A stretch of 64,000 nt of DNA from positions 372,001 to 436,000 of the forward strand of contig CAVUVQ010000009.1 in NCBI GenBank assembly GCA_963744875.1, written 5' to 3'. The number at the start of each line of letters is the position of its first letter. Positions within the stretch are counted from its first letter, which is position 1. Shown piece after piece: positions 46,233 through 54,705 of this stretch. The notes beneath the pieces are model-generated. The model saw only the letters and a program-made list of their open reading frames with translations, had not been told where the DNA came from and did not search any database. The DNA is from JACDAE01 sp963744875. GTDB lineage: Bacteria > Chloroflexota > Ktedonobacteria > Ktedonobacterales > Ktedonobacteraceae. A program made the translations under genes and the position numbers.

Positions 46233-48242
46233 TCACGAGAGTACAGGTGGTGTAGGCGTCGGCGTTGGGGTCGCGGGCGGTTGAGATACCGTCACAGTTA
46301 TATTCACCATCTGACTACCTACACTGGTAGCAAAGACGAATGTACTTTGATAGGTGCCTGGAGCACTCAAAAGCGTCGTATCTACTGTAACCTTGATAGT
46401 CGTCGTCGTATTGGGGTCCAGCGTACCCTTCGGATTATCGACGCTTACCCAGTTAGCGCCCGGCTGTGCACTCCAGGTAAACGCAGAGCCACCGCAATTA
46501 CCCGCTGTTAAAGGTTGCGTCGCAGCCTGCCCTTGTGAAACTGTTCCAAAATTCAATGCCGAAGACAACTTGCAGATACTCCCCAACGGGGTCACCGTCG
46601 GCGTTGCTGTCGGAATAAGCGTTGGCGTCGGCGTTGGCAACACCTGTATCGGTGTCAGCGTTGGCGCGGGTGGCAATGATGCAGGTATAACCACAGAAAT
46701 GGTTACCTGAGCCACACCACCATTTGAACCCACCGTCATTGTCGCTGCGTAACTTCCTGGCTGCAGATCTGTCGTATCTATCTGAACATTCACGTTCTGA
46801 TCAACACCCCCAGCCTGAATAGAACCAGAAGCAGGTGTGAGTGAGACCCAACTTTCACCGCTCGTCACCTGCCAATCCAGTTTCAATGTGCCCGTGTTCC
46901 TGATCGAGACCACCTTTATCGCCTGCTGACCCACATCCATCGTCTGGAAATCAAGGGTAGCGGTTGAAACGGCCAGTTTCGCCTGTTTCTGCGCAACTAC
47001 CTGGAGCGAAACGTTGACATCAGCATTGCCCCCATCCGTCTGTATATGCAGAATAGAGGAATAGGTTCCCAGAGCTAGAGATGTTGTATCACAGGAGACC
47101 GCTAAAGATTGTGGAGATCCACCCGGCAATACTTCTCCGCTGCTTGACTGTAATTTCAACCATTTCGCCCCGTCACTCGCAGCAGTCCAACCCAGTGGTT
47201 TGCCACCCACATTCCCGATAGCGAGAGAGAGTGTTGTCTTTGTTCCCTTCTGCACCAGACCAAAATCGAGGGTGGTAGGCGAGACTGACAACTCAGATGG
47301 TGCATCACCAACTGTTATCGTCATTGTCGCGCTACGCGAGAACACATCTTCTGTTGCATGAATAGTATGCATGCCTCTCCCCCAATCATTTCCCACCGCC
47401 ACCGAGGCATCAAACGTTCCAGCAGCACTCACAATAGTATCAGCGGGGGAGAACGCGGAAAATACCGTCATGCTCGCTGAAACTCCCTTATTACCCACTT
47501 TATTTTGTGCGACAATCTGCACCAACTGACTATTGTCACGTTTTAATGTTACATGACCCCCCGGCAAAAAACCACTCCCATGCAAGCTCAAATGCTCACC
47601 CGGCACAACACTATGCTTACCAGTCAGCCCGCCACTCAAGGACAGTGCAGGCGATACGGCAAGAGCCACTCCAATCCCTGCAGTCGTCAATACAATAACA
47701 GCGGTAACAACCACAATCACCCATTGCGTTACAGCACCTTTCGCCGACCTCATACCAGCAGAAGAGACCGTATGCGTCTGCGCTAGCCGCGTTTTTTGAT
47801 AAGTGACTCTTTGGAGCTGCGGTATGCTGGATACCAGAGGTGCGCCATTCACCTGCGGAGTTCCCTGCACAACGGGTGCGCCTGATGGTCCCTGCACTTT
47901 CGCTCCTGATAATGGAACACCCCACACCATAGCGCGACGCATTCGATCCTCTTCCTCTTCCTTGTTAGAACGTTGCGGTACAGGTGGCGTCCAGACGGCA
48001 TTATTAGATGGCGTTAAAACAGTGCGCTCTTCTTGTTGAGGATGAAATACCGTTTGCTCATTAACCATCGTTGGCAACGTCGTATTACTTATAATTGTTG
48101 GGCCATTCTGTGATGACCAGATAGAAGAGGATGCAGAACGATTGTGGGACTGCTCACCTGATACAGCAGAGAGGCGACCACAATATCCACAAAATTGAGC
48201 CTGTTCCGGCAGCTCGGTGGCACAAAATGCACAGTGACGCAT
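46233..48242 (-). CDS. Zinc-ribbon, membrane-anchored protein with BACON/Ig-like repeats outside
   Basis: ATG 48242 chosen for the upstream GTGAGGGAAAC. 669 residues. Cytoplasmic start: zinc ribbon CAFCATELPEQAQFCGYCG, then ~150 residues of Gln/Pro/Ser/Thr linker. One membrane helix (~180-205, WVIVVVTAVIVLTTAGIGVAL). Outside: an Ig-like domain, then three related ~95-residue repeats with LDFG(L/T)V near the start and W(L/V)(K/S)L in the middle (LDFGLVQKGTKTTLSLAI, LDFQTMDVGQQAIKVVSI, LNFGTVSQGQAATQPLTA), BACON-like. The tail is PTPTPT-rich. Probably binds carbohydrate or cell wall; function unproven. Confidence 0.8.
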   Translation of the reverse strand: MRHCAFCATELPEQAQFCGYCGRLSAVSGEQSHNRSASSSIWSSQNGPTIISNTTLPTMVNEQTVFHPQQEERTVLTPSNNAVWTPPVPQRSNKEEEEDRMRRAMVWGVPLSGAKVQGPSGAPVVQGTPQVNGAPLVSSIPQLQRVTYQKTRLAQTHTVSSAGMRSAKGAVTQWVIVVVTAVIVLTTAGIGVALAVSPALSLSGGLTGKHSVVPGEHLSLHGSGFLPGGHVTLKRDNSQLVQIVAQNKVGNKGVSASMTVFSAFSPADTIVSAAGTFDASVAVGNDWGRGMHTIHATEDVFSRSATMTITVGDAPSELSVSPTTLDFGLVQKGTKTTLSLAIGNVGGKPLGWTAASDGAKWLKLQSSSGEVLPGGSPQSLAVSCDTTSLALGTYSSILHIQTDGGNADVNVSLQVVAQKQAKLAVSTATLDFQTMDVGQQAIKVVSIRNTGTLKLDWQVTSGESWVSLTPASGSIQAGGVDQNVNVQIDTTDLQPGSYAATMTVGSNGGVAQVTISVVIPASLPPAPTLTPIQVLPTPTPTLIPTATPTVTPLGSICKLSSALNFGTVSQGQAATQPLTAGNCGGSAFTWSAQPGANWVSVDNPKGTLDPNTTTTIKVTVDTTLLSAPGTYQSTFVFATSVGSQMVNITVTVSQPPATPTPTPTPPVLS

Positions 48243-48577
48243 ACTCGTTTCCCTCACCGGGTTGTATTGCTTCAGCCTTGTTATATCTATCTCGACAAGC
48301 GCCGCTAATAACTAGACGCTCCATCGATCCATTTTTAGACATCGTACCTATACAAATATAGTATAGCAGGCTTTTCGTAACGTTCCAGCAACGATTTCAC
48401 AAAAATAATGTGATCTTCCTCACAATATAGATTGGAAAATGGTCATATAAATGGCGAGGGATTGTATAGACGGTGAGCACAACGTAGACACGTAGCGAGC
48501 ACATGGGCTTATTGCACTTTTTTGTTGGGCAGCGATGGGCTTATTGCACTTCGTTCCATTGCGCCCCTACTATTATT
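48243..48577. other. Gap with part of palindrome F
   Basis: Upstream region of the zinc-ribbon protein and left arm of palindrome F (48537 onward). A direct repeat GGGCTTATTGCACTT occurs at 48505 and 48537. Confidence 0.4.
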
Positions 48578-48653
48578 TCATTCCGTTCTTACATCTATTT
48601 GTGTCTCATATATGACATCGTAGGGGCGCAATGGAACGAAGTGCAATAAGCCC
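48537..48653. repeat. Palindrome F, running into the histidine kinase gene
   Basis: Perfect 34-base arms (48537-48570 and 48620-48653) with a 49-base loop. Arm GGGCTTATTGCACTTCGTTC ends GCGCCCCTAC at the loop side, so its GTAGGGGC motif points inward, unlike A-E. The right arm and most of the loop are inside the reading frame of the histidine kinase and encode its last residues. Confidence 0.85.
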
Positions 48654-50209
48654 GGCTCCGGCTTCGGTGGAAGAGCAGGAAGCCGCACCGTAAAACAGCT
48701 TCCTTCACCAGGAGTGCTTTCGACAGCGACAGTTCCACCCATAGCCTCGGTCCACTCTTTTACCAACGCCAGCCCCAGGCCAGTCCCTCCACCCATATGC
48801 GAACTCTTTGACTGATAAAAACGCTTCCAGATATAAGGGAGATCCTCCGCAGCAATACCTTCACCCGTATCTCGCACCTGCAAAGCAATACTATTATCCT
48901 CGACCAGCACCATAACCGCCACAATACCACCGGGAGAGGTATGTCGCACACCATTATGCAACAGGTTATAGAGTATCTGCTCCAATCGTTTTGCATCCAC
49001 CAATACAGATGGCAAACAGTCGGGTATATCGGCGACCAGCTCAATTTTGCTTGAACGCCACGCAAGCGGCGCAGAAGAAGAAACGAGACGCTGCACAATC
49101 TCACCAACATCGGTCGGCACACACTCAAGTTCAAGCTTACCCACCTCTGCTCGCGAAAGGGTAAAGAGATCCTCGACCAATCCATGCAAACGTACCGTCT
49201 CATCCTCCATCACGCGCAGATCACGGTGAATGTCCGGTCGCGCAATTCCATCCCAATGGATCAGCATCGTTTCAAGATAACCACGCAAGGTCGCAACAGG
49301 CGTACGCAATTCATGAGACACATTGGCAATCAGCTCACGCCGCTCATTCAGCAATTTCGCTACATTGTCGCGCTGCTCTTGCAATTCGTGCATTGTACGC
49401 TGCAGATCGGTCGCCATCGCATTGAAGTCCGATTGCAGTTGCGCCACCTCATCCTCACCCATCACGGGCACACGCACATGATAATTACCAGCTCGCAAAG
49501 CACTCGTTGCCGCCGCCAACATCTTGACACGCTGCACCGTGCCACGCATCGCCAGATAGGAGAATAGAGCAAAGGGAGGAATAAGCGCAACCAGCACACC
49601 CAGACTGACAACCACAAGCACCATCGTCACAGGTAATACATAAATAACAGGTGAGCGATAGAAAATTAACCCATCAATAAGCAGAATCAGAACGCCCGCA
49701 CCCAACGCCAGCAACACAACTATCGCGTGCGCCAACGACCAGACAAGCTGCGTACGCCGCAAACGATCCCAGAACAGCCACATCCGTACACCAACACGGC
49801 AAATAACAAAGACAGCGATATTAAAAAATAGGGCTGGTACGATCCATAGAACTCCATCATAATTCGTTTGCCAGGCCGTTTCATTCTGAAACAAAACGAA
49901 GCTACTTATCTGACCCAGATAGTTCAAAATCAAACTCAAAGCAGCGGCCAGAAGGAGCAAAAGAGGATACCTTTGCCAGCGCGAAAGTGGGAAGCGCTTG
50001 AGACGTGCCGCCAGCCAGAGCATGCAGAATGGAACACCGAGAAACGTAAAAGTAGCCTGCAAAAATGAGAAAGGAAAGGGTCGCGCACCAATAGTGAGGG
50101 ATTGCCCACTCAGAATACCCAGAATAACAAACGCAACGACAGCTATACTCAGTACCTCTAACAGAGCACGTAAGGGACGCGCACCCAGAAAGAAACGTGG
50201 CATCATCAT
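48578..50209 (-). CDS. Membrane histidine kinase (HAMP, HisKA, HATPase)
   Basis: 543 residues. Six to seven membrane helices in the first ~225 with no large outside domain, then HAMP (~228-280, RAGNYHVRVPVMGEDEVAQL), a HisKA box with the phosphorylated histidine (ANVSHELRTPVATL) and an ATP domain with the N box (LYNLLHNGVRHTSPGG), DTGEGIAAEDLPYIWKRFYQ and GGTGLGLALVKEW. It normally would end near VRLPALPPKPE; the remaining PGLLHFVPLRPYDVIYET and the residues after it are coded by palindrome F. Start overlaps the response-regulator stop by 4 bp (ATGA), so the pair is translationally coupled. Signal unknown. Confidence 0.92.
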   Translation of the reverse strand: MMMPRFFLGARPLRALLEVLSIAVVAFVILGILSGQSLTIGARPFPFSFLQATFTFLGVPFCMLWLAARLKRFPLSRWQRYPLLLLLAAALSLILNYLGQISSFVLFQNETAWQTNYDGVLWIVPALFFNIAVFVICRVGVRMWLFWDRLRRTQLVWSLAHAIVVLLALGAGVLILLIDGLIFYRSPVIYVLPVTMVLVVVSLGVLVALIPPFALFSYLAMRGTVQRVKMLAAATSALRAGNYHVRVPVMGEDEVAQLQSDFNAMATDLQRTMHELQEQRDNVAKLLNERRELIANVSHELRTPVATLRGYLETMLIHWDGIARPDIHRDLRVMEDETVRLHGLVEDLFTLSRAEVGKLELECVPTDVGEIVQRLVSSSAPLAWRSSKIELVADIPDCLPSVLVDAKRLEQILYNLLHNGVRHTSPGGIVAVMVLVEDNSIALQVRDTGEGIAAEDLPYIWKRFYQSKSSHMGGGTGLGLALVKEWTEAMGGTVAVESTPGEGSCFTVRLPALPPKPEPGLLHFVPLRPYDVIYETQIDVRTE

Positions 50210-50907
50210 CCCCTTTCCGGTCGTAGACGATACCCAATGCCCCAGACAGTCTCGACATCCTCACCCAACACACCCAGCTTCTTACGCAACCGCAGAACGG
50301 TATTATCAACCGAACGATCACCACCGATATAGCTTTCACCCCACAGCGTATCAAGCAGATAAGAACGGCTAAAAGCACGCCCCGGACTCCGTAGGAGCAG
50401 ATCAAGCAACGAAAACTCGGTCGGACTCAAATCCAACACCTCATCCTCAAGCGTTGCCAGGTGCGCTTGAGGATCAAGATGCAATGATTTATAATTCAGT
50501 GGCTCACTGGCTTCACCCTGATCAGAGGTCAGTATCTGCTGCACAATATCAGCCCGCCGCAATAACGCACGGACACGCGCAATAAATTCGCGCATGCTAA
50601 AAGGCTTGGTCAGATAATCGTCAGCACCCAGTTCAAGGCCAATCACGCGGTCGGTCTCCTCACCACGCGCGGTAAGCATCAACACAGGCGTCGACAAACT
50701 CTGGCGTATACGCCGCAATACCTCCAGACCATCCATCTGAGGCAACATCCAATCTAGAATGACCAGTGCAGGCTGCTCTCTGGCATGCAATTTTACCGCC
50801 GTCAGGCCATCGCCTGCGTGCACTACCTGATAATTATTTGCTTCCAGCTCACGTATAATCACCTGAGCCAGATCATATGTATCTTCAACCAACAAAATCT
50901 TTGTCAT
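50206..50907 (-). CDS. OmpR-type response regulator
   Basis: I start at ATG 50907 (MTKILLVEDTYDLAQV, GAGAGG upstream); a longer frame to 51003 is not supported. 233 residues. Receiver domain with the phosphorylated aspartate in LVILDWMLPQMDGLEVL and the lysine in DDYLTKPFSM; winged-helix output domain with LSPTEFSLLDLLLRSPGRAF and SVDNTVLRLRKKLG. Pairs with the overlapping histidine kinase. A nearby ABC exporter and DUF4870 gene could be targets, unproven. Confidence 0.95.
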   Translation of the reverse strand: MTKILLVEDTYDLAQVIIRELEANNYQVVHAGDGLTAVKLHAREQPALVILDWMLPQMDGLEVLRRIRQSLSTPVLMLTARGEETDRVIGLELGADDYLTKPFSMREFIARVRALLRRADIVQQILTSDQGEASEPLNYKSLHLDPQAHLATLEDEVLDLSPTEFSLLDLLLRSPGRAFSRSYLLDTLWGESYIGGDRSVDNTVLRLRKKLGVLGEDVETVWGIGYRLRPERG

Positions 50908-51040
50908 GTAAGACCTCTCTACATTATTATATCTCTTTTTACCATCCTCCCTCTCAAAAAGTTGGCAACCACATATCGACTTCATACTCTTACAGAACAG
51001 CACTCGTTACCACTCCATCAAACGTCATCCATTAACATGT

Positions 51041-51580
51041 TTACCAACGCGGCTGAGAGTGCAAATCAAAACGTCGTGCAACCCACTCCCCCACAAAAGG
51101 CAACCTGAAGTACACACCACGAACCGCCTGAACCATCACAACAATCCAGCACACAAAAGCAATAAAGTTCAAAAACAAAAACGCAAGGATGAAAGGAATA
51201 AACATAATATGCATATGGTGCGCGAAACTTACCATGCTTATAAATAACCCGAAATCAAGCAGGTTGATTATGCCAAAGAAAACGAGCGATTGCAAAGCAT
51301 GAAAGCGCACAAAGCGATCTCGACCCCCCAAAAGCATAAAGAGCAAACCCGTCAACCAGCCGCCCGAATAGCTCAGGAGAGCGGCGAAGCGCGTATCACT
51401 AAGTGGTGGGACTCCTGTAAAAGGCTTCTGCTGAGAAAAGGTTGGGCCATAGCTTGAGAGTGGCGGATAGTAATCCTGCTCCTGAAACGTCTGATGCGAA
51501 AATGGTTTATAATAGTGAGAAGATCCCATATATTCCGTTCTTTCACCGTGTGTGGCTTCTCGATCGTTGTGCATTTGCAT
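51041..51580 (-). CDS. DUF4870-like membrane protein
   Basis: 179 residues from ATG 51580 (GAAGGAT eight bases upstream; the frame extends to 51640 without a site). A polar, Tyr/Ser/Gln-rich N-terminus (SSYGPTFSQQKPF), then RFAALLSYSGGWLTGLLFMLLGGRDRFVRFHALQSLVFF, typed here in two parts for its Tic20/DUF4870 signature: YSGGWLTGLLFMLL and FVRFHALQSL. Three to four helices follow. Family proteins are small integral membrane proteins of unknown role. Confidence 0.78.
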   Translation of the reverse strand: MQMHNDREATHGERTEYMGSSHYYKPFSHQTFQEQDYYPPLSSYGPTFSQQKPFTGVPPLSDTRFAALLSYSGGWLTGLLFMLLGGRDRFVRFHALQSLVFFGIINLLDFGLFISMVSFAHHMHIMFIPFILAFLFLNFIAFVCWIVVMVQAVRGVYFRLPFVGEWVARRFDLHSQPRW

Positions 51581-51798
51581 AAATTCGTATCCTTCGCTAT
51601 TTGCAGATGAAACTGAACACTTCTTCACCCTCTTCAACAAAAGAATTTCAGGAGTGGTTTCAGATATAACTGTAACAGGACGATGTCACAACGCAATCGT
51701 AGAAGTGTCGCAAACTTGTCGCAGCAGGCAAGAATAAACCCGTGTGGGTAGGCAAACCCGCACGGGTACACAATAACGTTTGACAAAGCACTACATTT

Positions 51799-52614
51799 TT
51801 ACCGCGCCGTTCGTCGACCATAAGCCCACACAGCCAGCGGAAAGAAGATGATAAGGATCCCTATACACCATGCAAGCGCCTGCAAGATGGTCGAGCTATC
51901 AGCCTGATTGAGCAACAGTCCTCGTACAGCATTGACGATCAAAGAGACCGGCTGATGCTCCGCAAAGGTACGCAACCAATCAGGCATACTCTTCGTCGGC
52001 ACAAACGCACTACTGGCAAAAGTCAAAGGGAAAAGCCAGATGAAACCAGCCGATTGCGCCGCCTCCACCGTGCTCACCAATAAGCCAATGGTTGCCGAGA
52101 TCCAGGAGAAGGCAAAACTGGTGAGCAAGAGCAGGCCAGCAGCCGCAAACCAGGATAGCACATTCCCTTGCGGTCGAAAACCAACCAGCAAACCAACCGT
52201 CCACATCACGATGATAACAAACGTATTCCGCACCAGGTCAGACAACGTACGGCCCGTTAACACCGCCGATTTTGCCATTGGTAATGAACGGAAACGATCA
52301 ACCAGACCACGCTGTAGATCATTAGCCAGCCCAATACCAGTAGATGTCGACCCAAAGATGACCGTCTGCGCAAAGATGCCTGCCATCAAGTAATTGACAT
52401 AACTTGTACCCTGGACGACGATGGCTCCGCCAAAAACGTAGCGGAAGAGCAAAACAAACATGATTGGCTGAATCGTGGAAAAGATCAGCTCTTCGGGTAT
52501 ACGTGGAATCTGGACCAGGTTCCTCTTTGCCAGCACGAGCGCATCGGAGATTGTCCAATAGATGGCTGGACAATTCAAGGGCGTCAACTTTTTTGTGGTG
52601 GTGGCGATACTCAT
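51799..52614 (-). CDS. ABC-2 permease of a DrrAB-type exporter
   Basis: 271 residues. The short cytoplasmic start leads to six membrane helices, with PIMFVLLFRYVFGGAIV, LMAGIFAQTVIFGSTSTGIGLANDLQRGLVDRFRSLPM (cut: GIGLANDLQRGLVDRFRSLP) typical of the DrrB/ABC-2 group and SSAFVPTKSMPDWLRTFAEH near the end. ATGA overlap (4 bp) with the ATPase gene upstream. Exports a drug or similar amphiphile. Confidence 0.9.
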   Translation of the reverse strand: MSIATTTKKLTPLNCPAIYWTISDALVLAKRNLVQIPRIPEELIFSTIQPIMFVLLFRYVFGGAIVVQGTSYVNYLMAGIFAQTVIFGSTSTGIGLANDLQRGLVDRFRSLPMAKSAVLTGRTLSDLVRNTFVIIVMWTVGLLVGFRPQGNVLSWFAAAGLLLLTSFAFSWISATIGLLVSTVEAAQSAGFIWLFPLTFASSAFVPTKSMPDWLRTFAEHQPVSLIVNAVRGLLLNQADSSTILQALAWCIGILIIFFPLAVWAYGRRTAR

Positions 52615-53615
52615 CGTGCACTCCTTAACATAGGCTCAACATCCGTTTTTTGCTCAGGCTGCTCTGACTCTGTCGCAGCACGTCCGGTCAAGGTAAGAAA
52701 GACATCATCCAGTGTTGGACGCCGTAATGCCAGATCATCAAGGGCTATGTGAGCCGTATCCAGATCACGCACAACGCTTGCAATAAGTTGTGCTCCCTGC
52801 GTCACAGGCATAATAAGACGACGATGCTCGGCGTTCACCTGAATTTCTCCCGCACTATATGAGCGTAATGTAGTAACAGCAACATCTAAATCGCTTCCCG
52901 GTGCAATGGTGACCTCGATACGCTCACCACCGATCTGCGTCTTCAGTTCGTCGGAAGTGCCCCTTGCTATCACATGCCCTTGATCCACCACGACGATCTG
53001 GTTTGCAAGCTGATCAGCCTCCTCCAGATATTGCGTGGTAAGCAAAACAGTTGTGCCATCAGCAACCAGACCCCCGATAATATCCCACATGGCAAGCCGA
53101 CCACGTGGATCAAGCCCGGTCGTTGGCTCATCGAGAAAAAGGACTGGCGGCGACACAATCAGGCTTCCCGCCAGATCGAGGCGGCGACGCATCCCACCAG
53201 AATAGGTTTTGACGACACGTTTAGCGGCATCGGTTAAGTCAAAACGCGCAAGCAGTTCGTTAGCCCGCTGCCGTGCAATAGAGCCGGGTAAGTGATAGAG
53301 TTGCCCAAACATATAGAGATTTTCGTAACCCGTCAGGTTTTCATCGACAGCCGCGTATTGCCCTGCAAGCCCAATACGTGAGCGTAATTCATTGGCATGC
53401 TTCACAACATCAAGCCCCATCACCTCAGCATGTCCCGCATCCGGTTGCAGCAACGTCGTCAGGATACGGACCGTGGTGGTCTTGCCAGCCCCATTCGGAC
53501 CCAGCAAACCAAGCACTTTCCCCTCTTCGGCAACCAGGTCAAGCCCACCCAGCGCTAGCGTTTTTCCATAACGCTTCTGAAGCCCCTCGGCAATAATCGC
53601 CGGTTTATTTGACAT
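52611..53615 (-). CDS. ABC ATPase of a DrrAB-type exporter
   Basis: Start ATG 53615 (MSNKPAIIAEGLQKRYG, AAGGAAA upstream). 334 residues. Walker A GPNGAGKTTT, signature TYSGGMRRRLDLAGSL, Walker B PVLFLDEPTTGLD, switch region LLTTQYLEEADQL with Gln in place of the usual His, and the DrrA-type C-terminal extension ending RRPTLDDVFLTLTGRAA. Overlaps the permease gene. Under the divergent control region at 53.9 kb with tetR. Confidence 0.93.
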   Translation of the reverse strand: MSNKPAIIAEGLQKRYGKTLALGGLDLVAEEGKVLGLLGPNGAGKTTTVRILTTLLQPDAGHAEVMGLDVVKHANELRSRIGLAGQYAAVDENLTGYENLYMFGQLYHLPGSIARQRANELLARFDLTDAAKRVVKTYSGGMRRRLDLAGSLIVSPPVLFLDEPTTGLDPRGRLAMWDIIGGLVADGTTVLLTTQYLEEADQLANQIVVVDQGHVIARGTSDELKTQIGGERIEVTIAPGSDLDVAVTTLRSYSAGEIQVNAEHRRLIMPVTQGAQLIASVVRDLDTAHIALDDLALRRPTLDDVFLTLTGRAATESEQPEQKTDVEPMLRSAR

Positions 53616-53631
53616 ACTATTTTCCTTTTTA

Positions 53632-53691
53632 TCATGATAGAGCCGACACCGGAAACCAATAAAAGGTCGGCATGAAACGCTCATCATTCAT
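53632..53691 (-). CDS. Possible 19-residue leader ORF in the drrA 5' leader
   Basis: ATG 53691 is preceded by AAAGGGGAC and reads MNDERFMPTFYWFPVSALS to a TGA 16 bp before the drrA start. Aromatic-rich and close to the exporter, as for drug-responsive leader peptides, but with no hairpin pair that I can demonstrate. Confidence 0.3.
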   Translation of the reverse strand: MNDERFMPTFYWFPVSALS

Positions 53692-53873
53692 TGCGTCCCC
53701 TTTGACGTAGGGGCGGATGAAGATTGATCGAAGCTTGATAGAGCAGCTAATCCCTATATTTGAATGATGCCCTATTAAAGTATTCCAGGTAGAGGTTGTA
53801 TTTACGGAAACCAGGGGTCTCGGTCGCCACATACTATAAGACCTGAACTCCTGAGCATCATAAAAGCGGCTTC

Positions 53874-53902
53874 TTGACGCATGCGTTTCCTTGTGCTATC
53901 CT
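53874..53902 (+). promoter_or_regulatory. tetR promoter
   Basis: TTGACG (53874-53879), 17-base spacer, TATCCT (53897-53902). The start would be near 53909, at the left end of operator O1. Confidence 0.55.
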
Positions 53903-53907
53903 CTATA

Positions 53908-53921
53908 TGGACACATGTCCA
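53908..53921. promoter_or_regulatory. Operator O1 (TGGACACATGTCCA)
   Basis: Perfect 14-base palindrome just downstream of the -10 of both the tetR and the drrAB promoter, so it overlaps both start points. Shares the GGACA-TGTCC core with O2, 29 bp away centre to centre. Confidence 0.65.
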
Positions 53922-53929
53922 CTTCCAAT

Positions 53930-53958
53930 AGTTTAGCGGACAATTGTCCACTTGTCAA
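53930..53958 (-). promoter_or_regulatory. drrAB promoter
   Basis: On the minus strand TTGACA (complement of 53953-53958), 17-base spacer, TAAACT (complement of 53930-53935). The spacer contains operator O2 in full. Confidence 0.65.
53938..53949. promoter_or_regulatory. Operator O2 (GGACAATTGTCC) inside the drrAB spacer
   Basis: Perfect 12-base palindrome between -35 and -10 of the drrAB promoter; same half-site as O1. Confidence 0.65.
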
Positions 53959-53973
53959 GAGGGGGAGATAGGA

Positions 53974-54669
53974 ATGGAAAAGATTCATGGGCATCTATGG
54001 CCGGCAGGGTTGCCAGAGCCACCTCTTCTCCACGAACGATCCGAACGACGGGACGCTAGCGAACACCGTCAACACATTCTAGAGGTTGCACAACATCTCT
54101 TTGCCGAACATGGTGTCGATGTCGTCAGCATGCATCAGATCGCCAGAACAGCCGGCGTTGGGCAAGGAACGCTCTACCGTCGCTATAAAAATAAGAATGA
54201 ACTATGTATGGACCTGCTTGGCGAGCGCCACGAGCGTTTCGTACAGGATCTGGCAACTTCGTTGGCACAGAAAGCAAACTCACCAGTGCTTGAAAAATTG
54301 GATAGTGTTCTGACACAGATCATCGCACTTATCGAAGAGCAAAGTGCTTTCTTGGGTCCAACACCTGAAATGCATGGTCATCGCTGCGAAAAAGCAAACA
54401 AGTTCCAACATTTTTCGTTCCAGGAAACGTCTTTACATCGCTGGTTCTATAGTTTGATTATGGAGTTACTCACCGAAGCTGTGCAGCGAGAAGAACTGGT
54501 CTCACTCGATATTCCCTACACTACCGATGCCATCCTCGCCACCATCCATCCCATGATCTACCACTTTCAACGTCGGGAACGTGGCTTCTCGATGGAACGG
54601 ATTTTGCAAGGGGTACGACGTATTTATATCGAAGGGATAAAGTCGCCGCAGAGTACGATACCGATGTAG
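53974..54669 (+). CDS. TetR-family repressor
   Basis: ATG 53974 with GGGGGAG about 7 nt upstream; a frame from 53944 runs through the operator and is unlikely. 231 residues. N-terminal helix-turn-helix: ILEVAQHLFAEHGVDVVSMH, then QIARTAGVGQGTLYRRYKNK. The C-terminal ligand domain is variable (IIALIEEQSAFLGPTPEM, RWFYSLIMELLTEAVQRE). Divergent from drrAB with two matched palindromes between, so it should repress both the exporter and itself. The stop TAG is part of a GTAGGGGCC motif, after which an IS remnant begins. Confidence 0.92.
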   Translation: MEKIHGHLWPAGLPEPPLLHERSERRDASEHRQHILEVAQHLFAEHGVDVVSMHQIARTAGVGQGTLYRRYKNKNELCMDLLGERHERFVQDLATSLAQKANSPVLEKLDSVLTQIIALIEEQSAFLGPTPEMHGHRCEKANKFQHFSFQETSLHRWFYSLIMELLTEAVQREELVSLDIPYTTDAILATIHPMIYHFQRRERGFSMERILQGVRRIYIEGIKSPQSTIPM

Positions 54670-54705
54670 GGGCCTCGCAGCCTGGCTCCTTTTGCTCCCC
54701 TGGTC

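Larger units (their letters stand above)
53616..53973. other. Divergent tetR-drrA control region with a long drrA leader
   Basis: The drrA transcript predicted from the promoter at 53930-53958 has a ~300-nt leader. It includes a possible 19-codon ORF (53691-53632) and a single GTAGGGGC motif at 53708. The promoters and operators lie at 53874-53958. Confidence 0.5.

Noticed and set aside
53697..53715. Single GTAGGGGC motif in the drrA leader as a palindromic element
   Set aside because: Only a very short partial complement nearby; no long arms.
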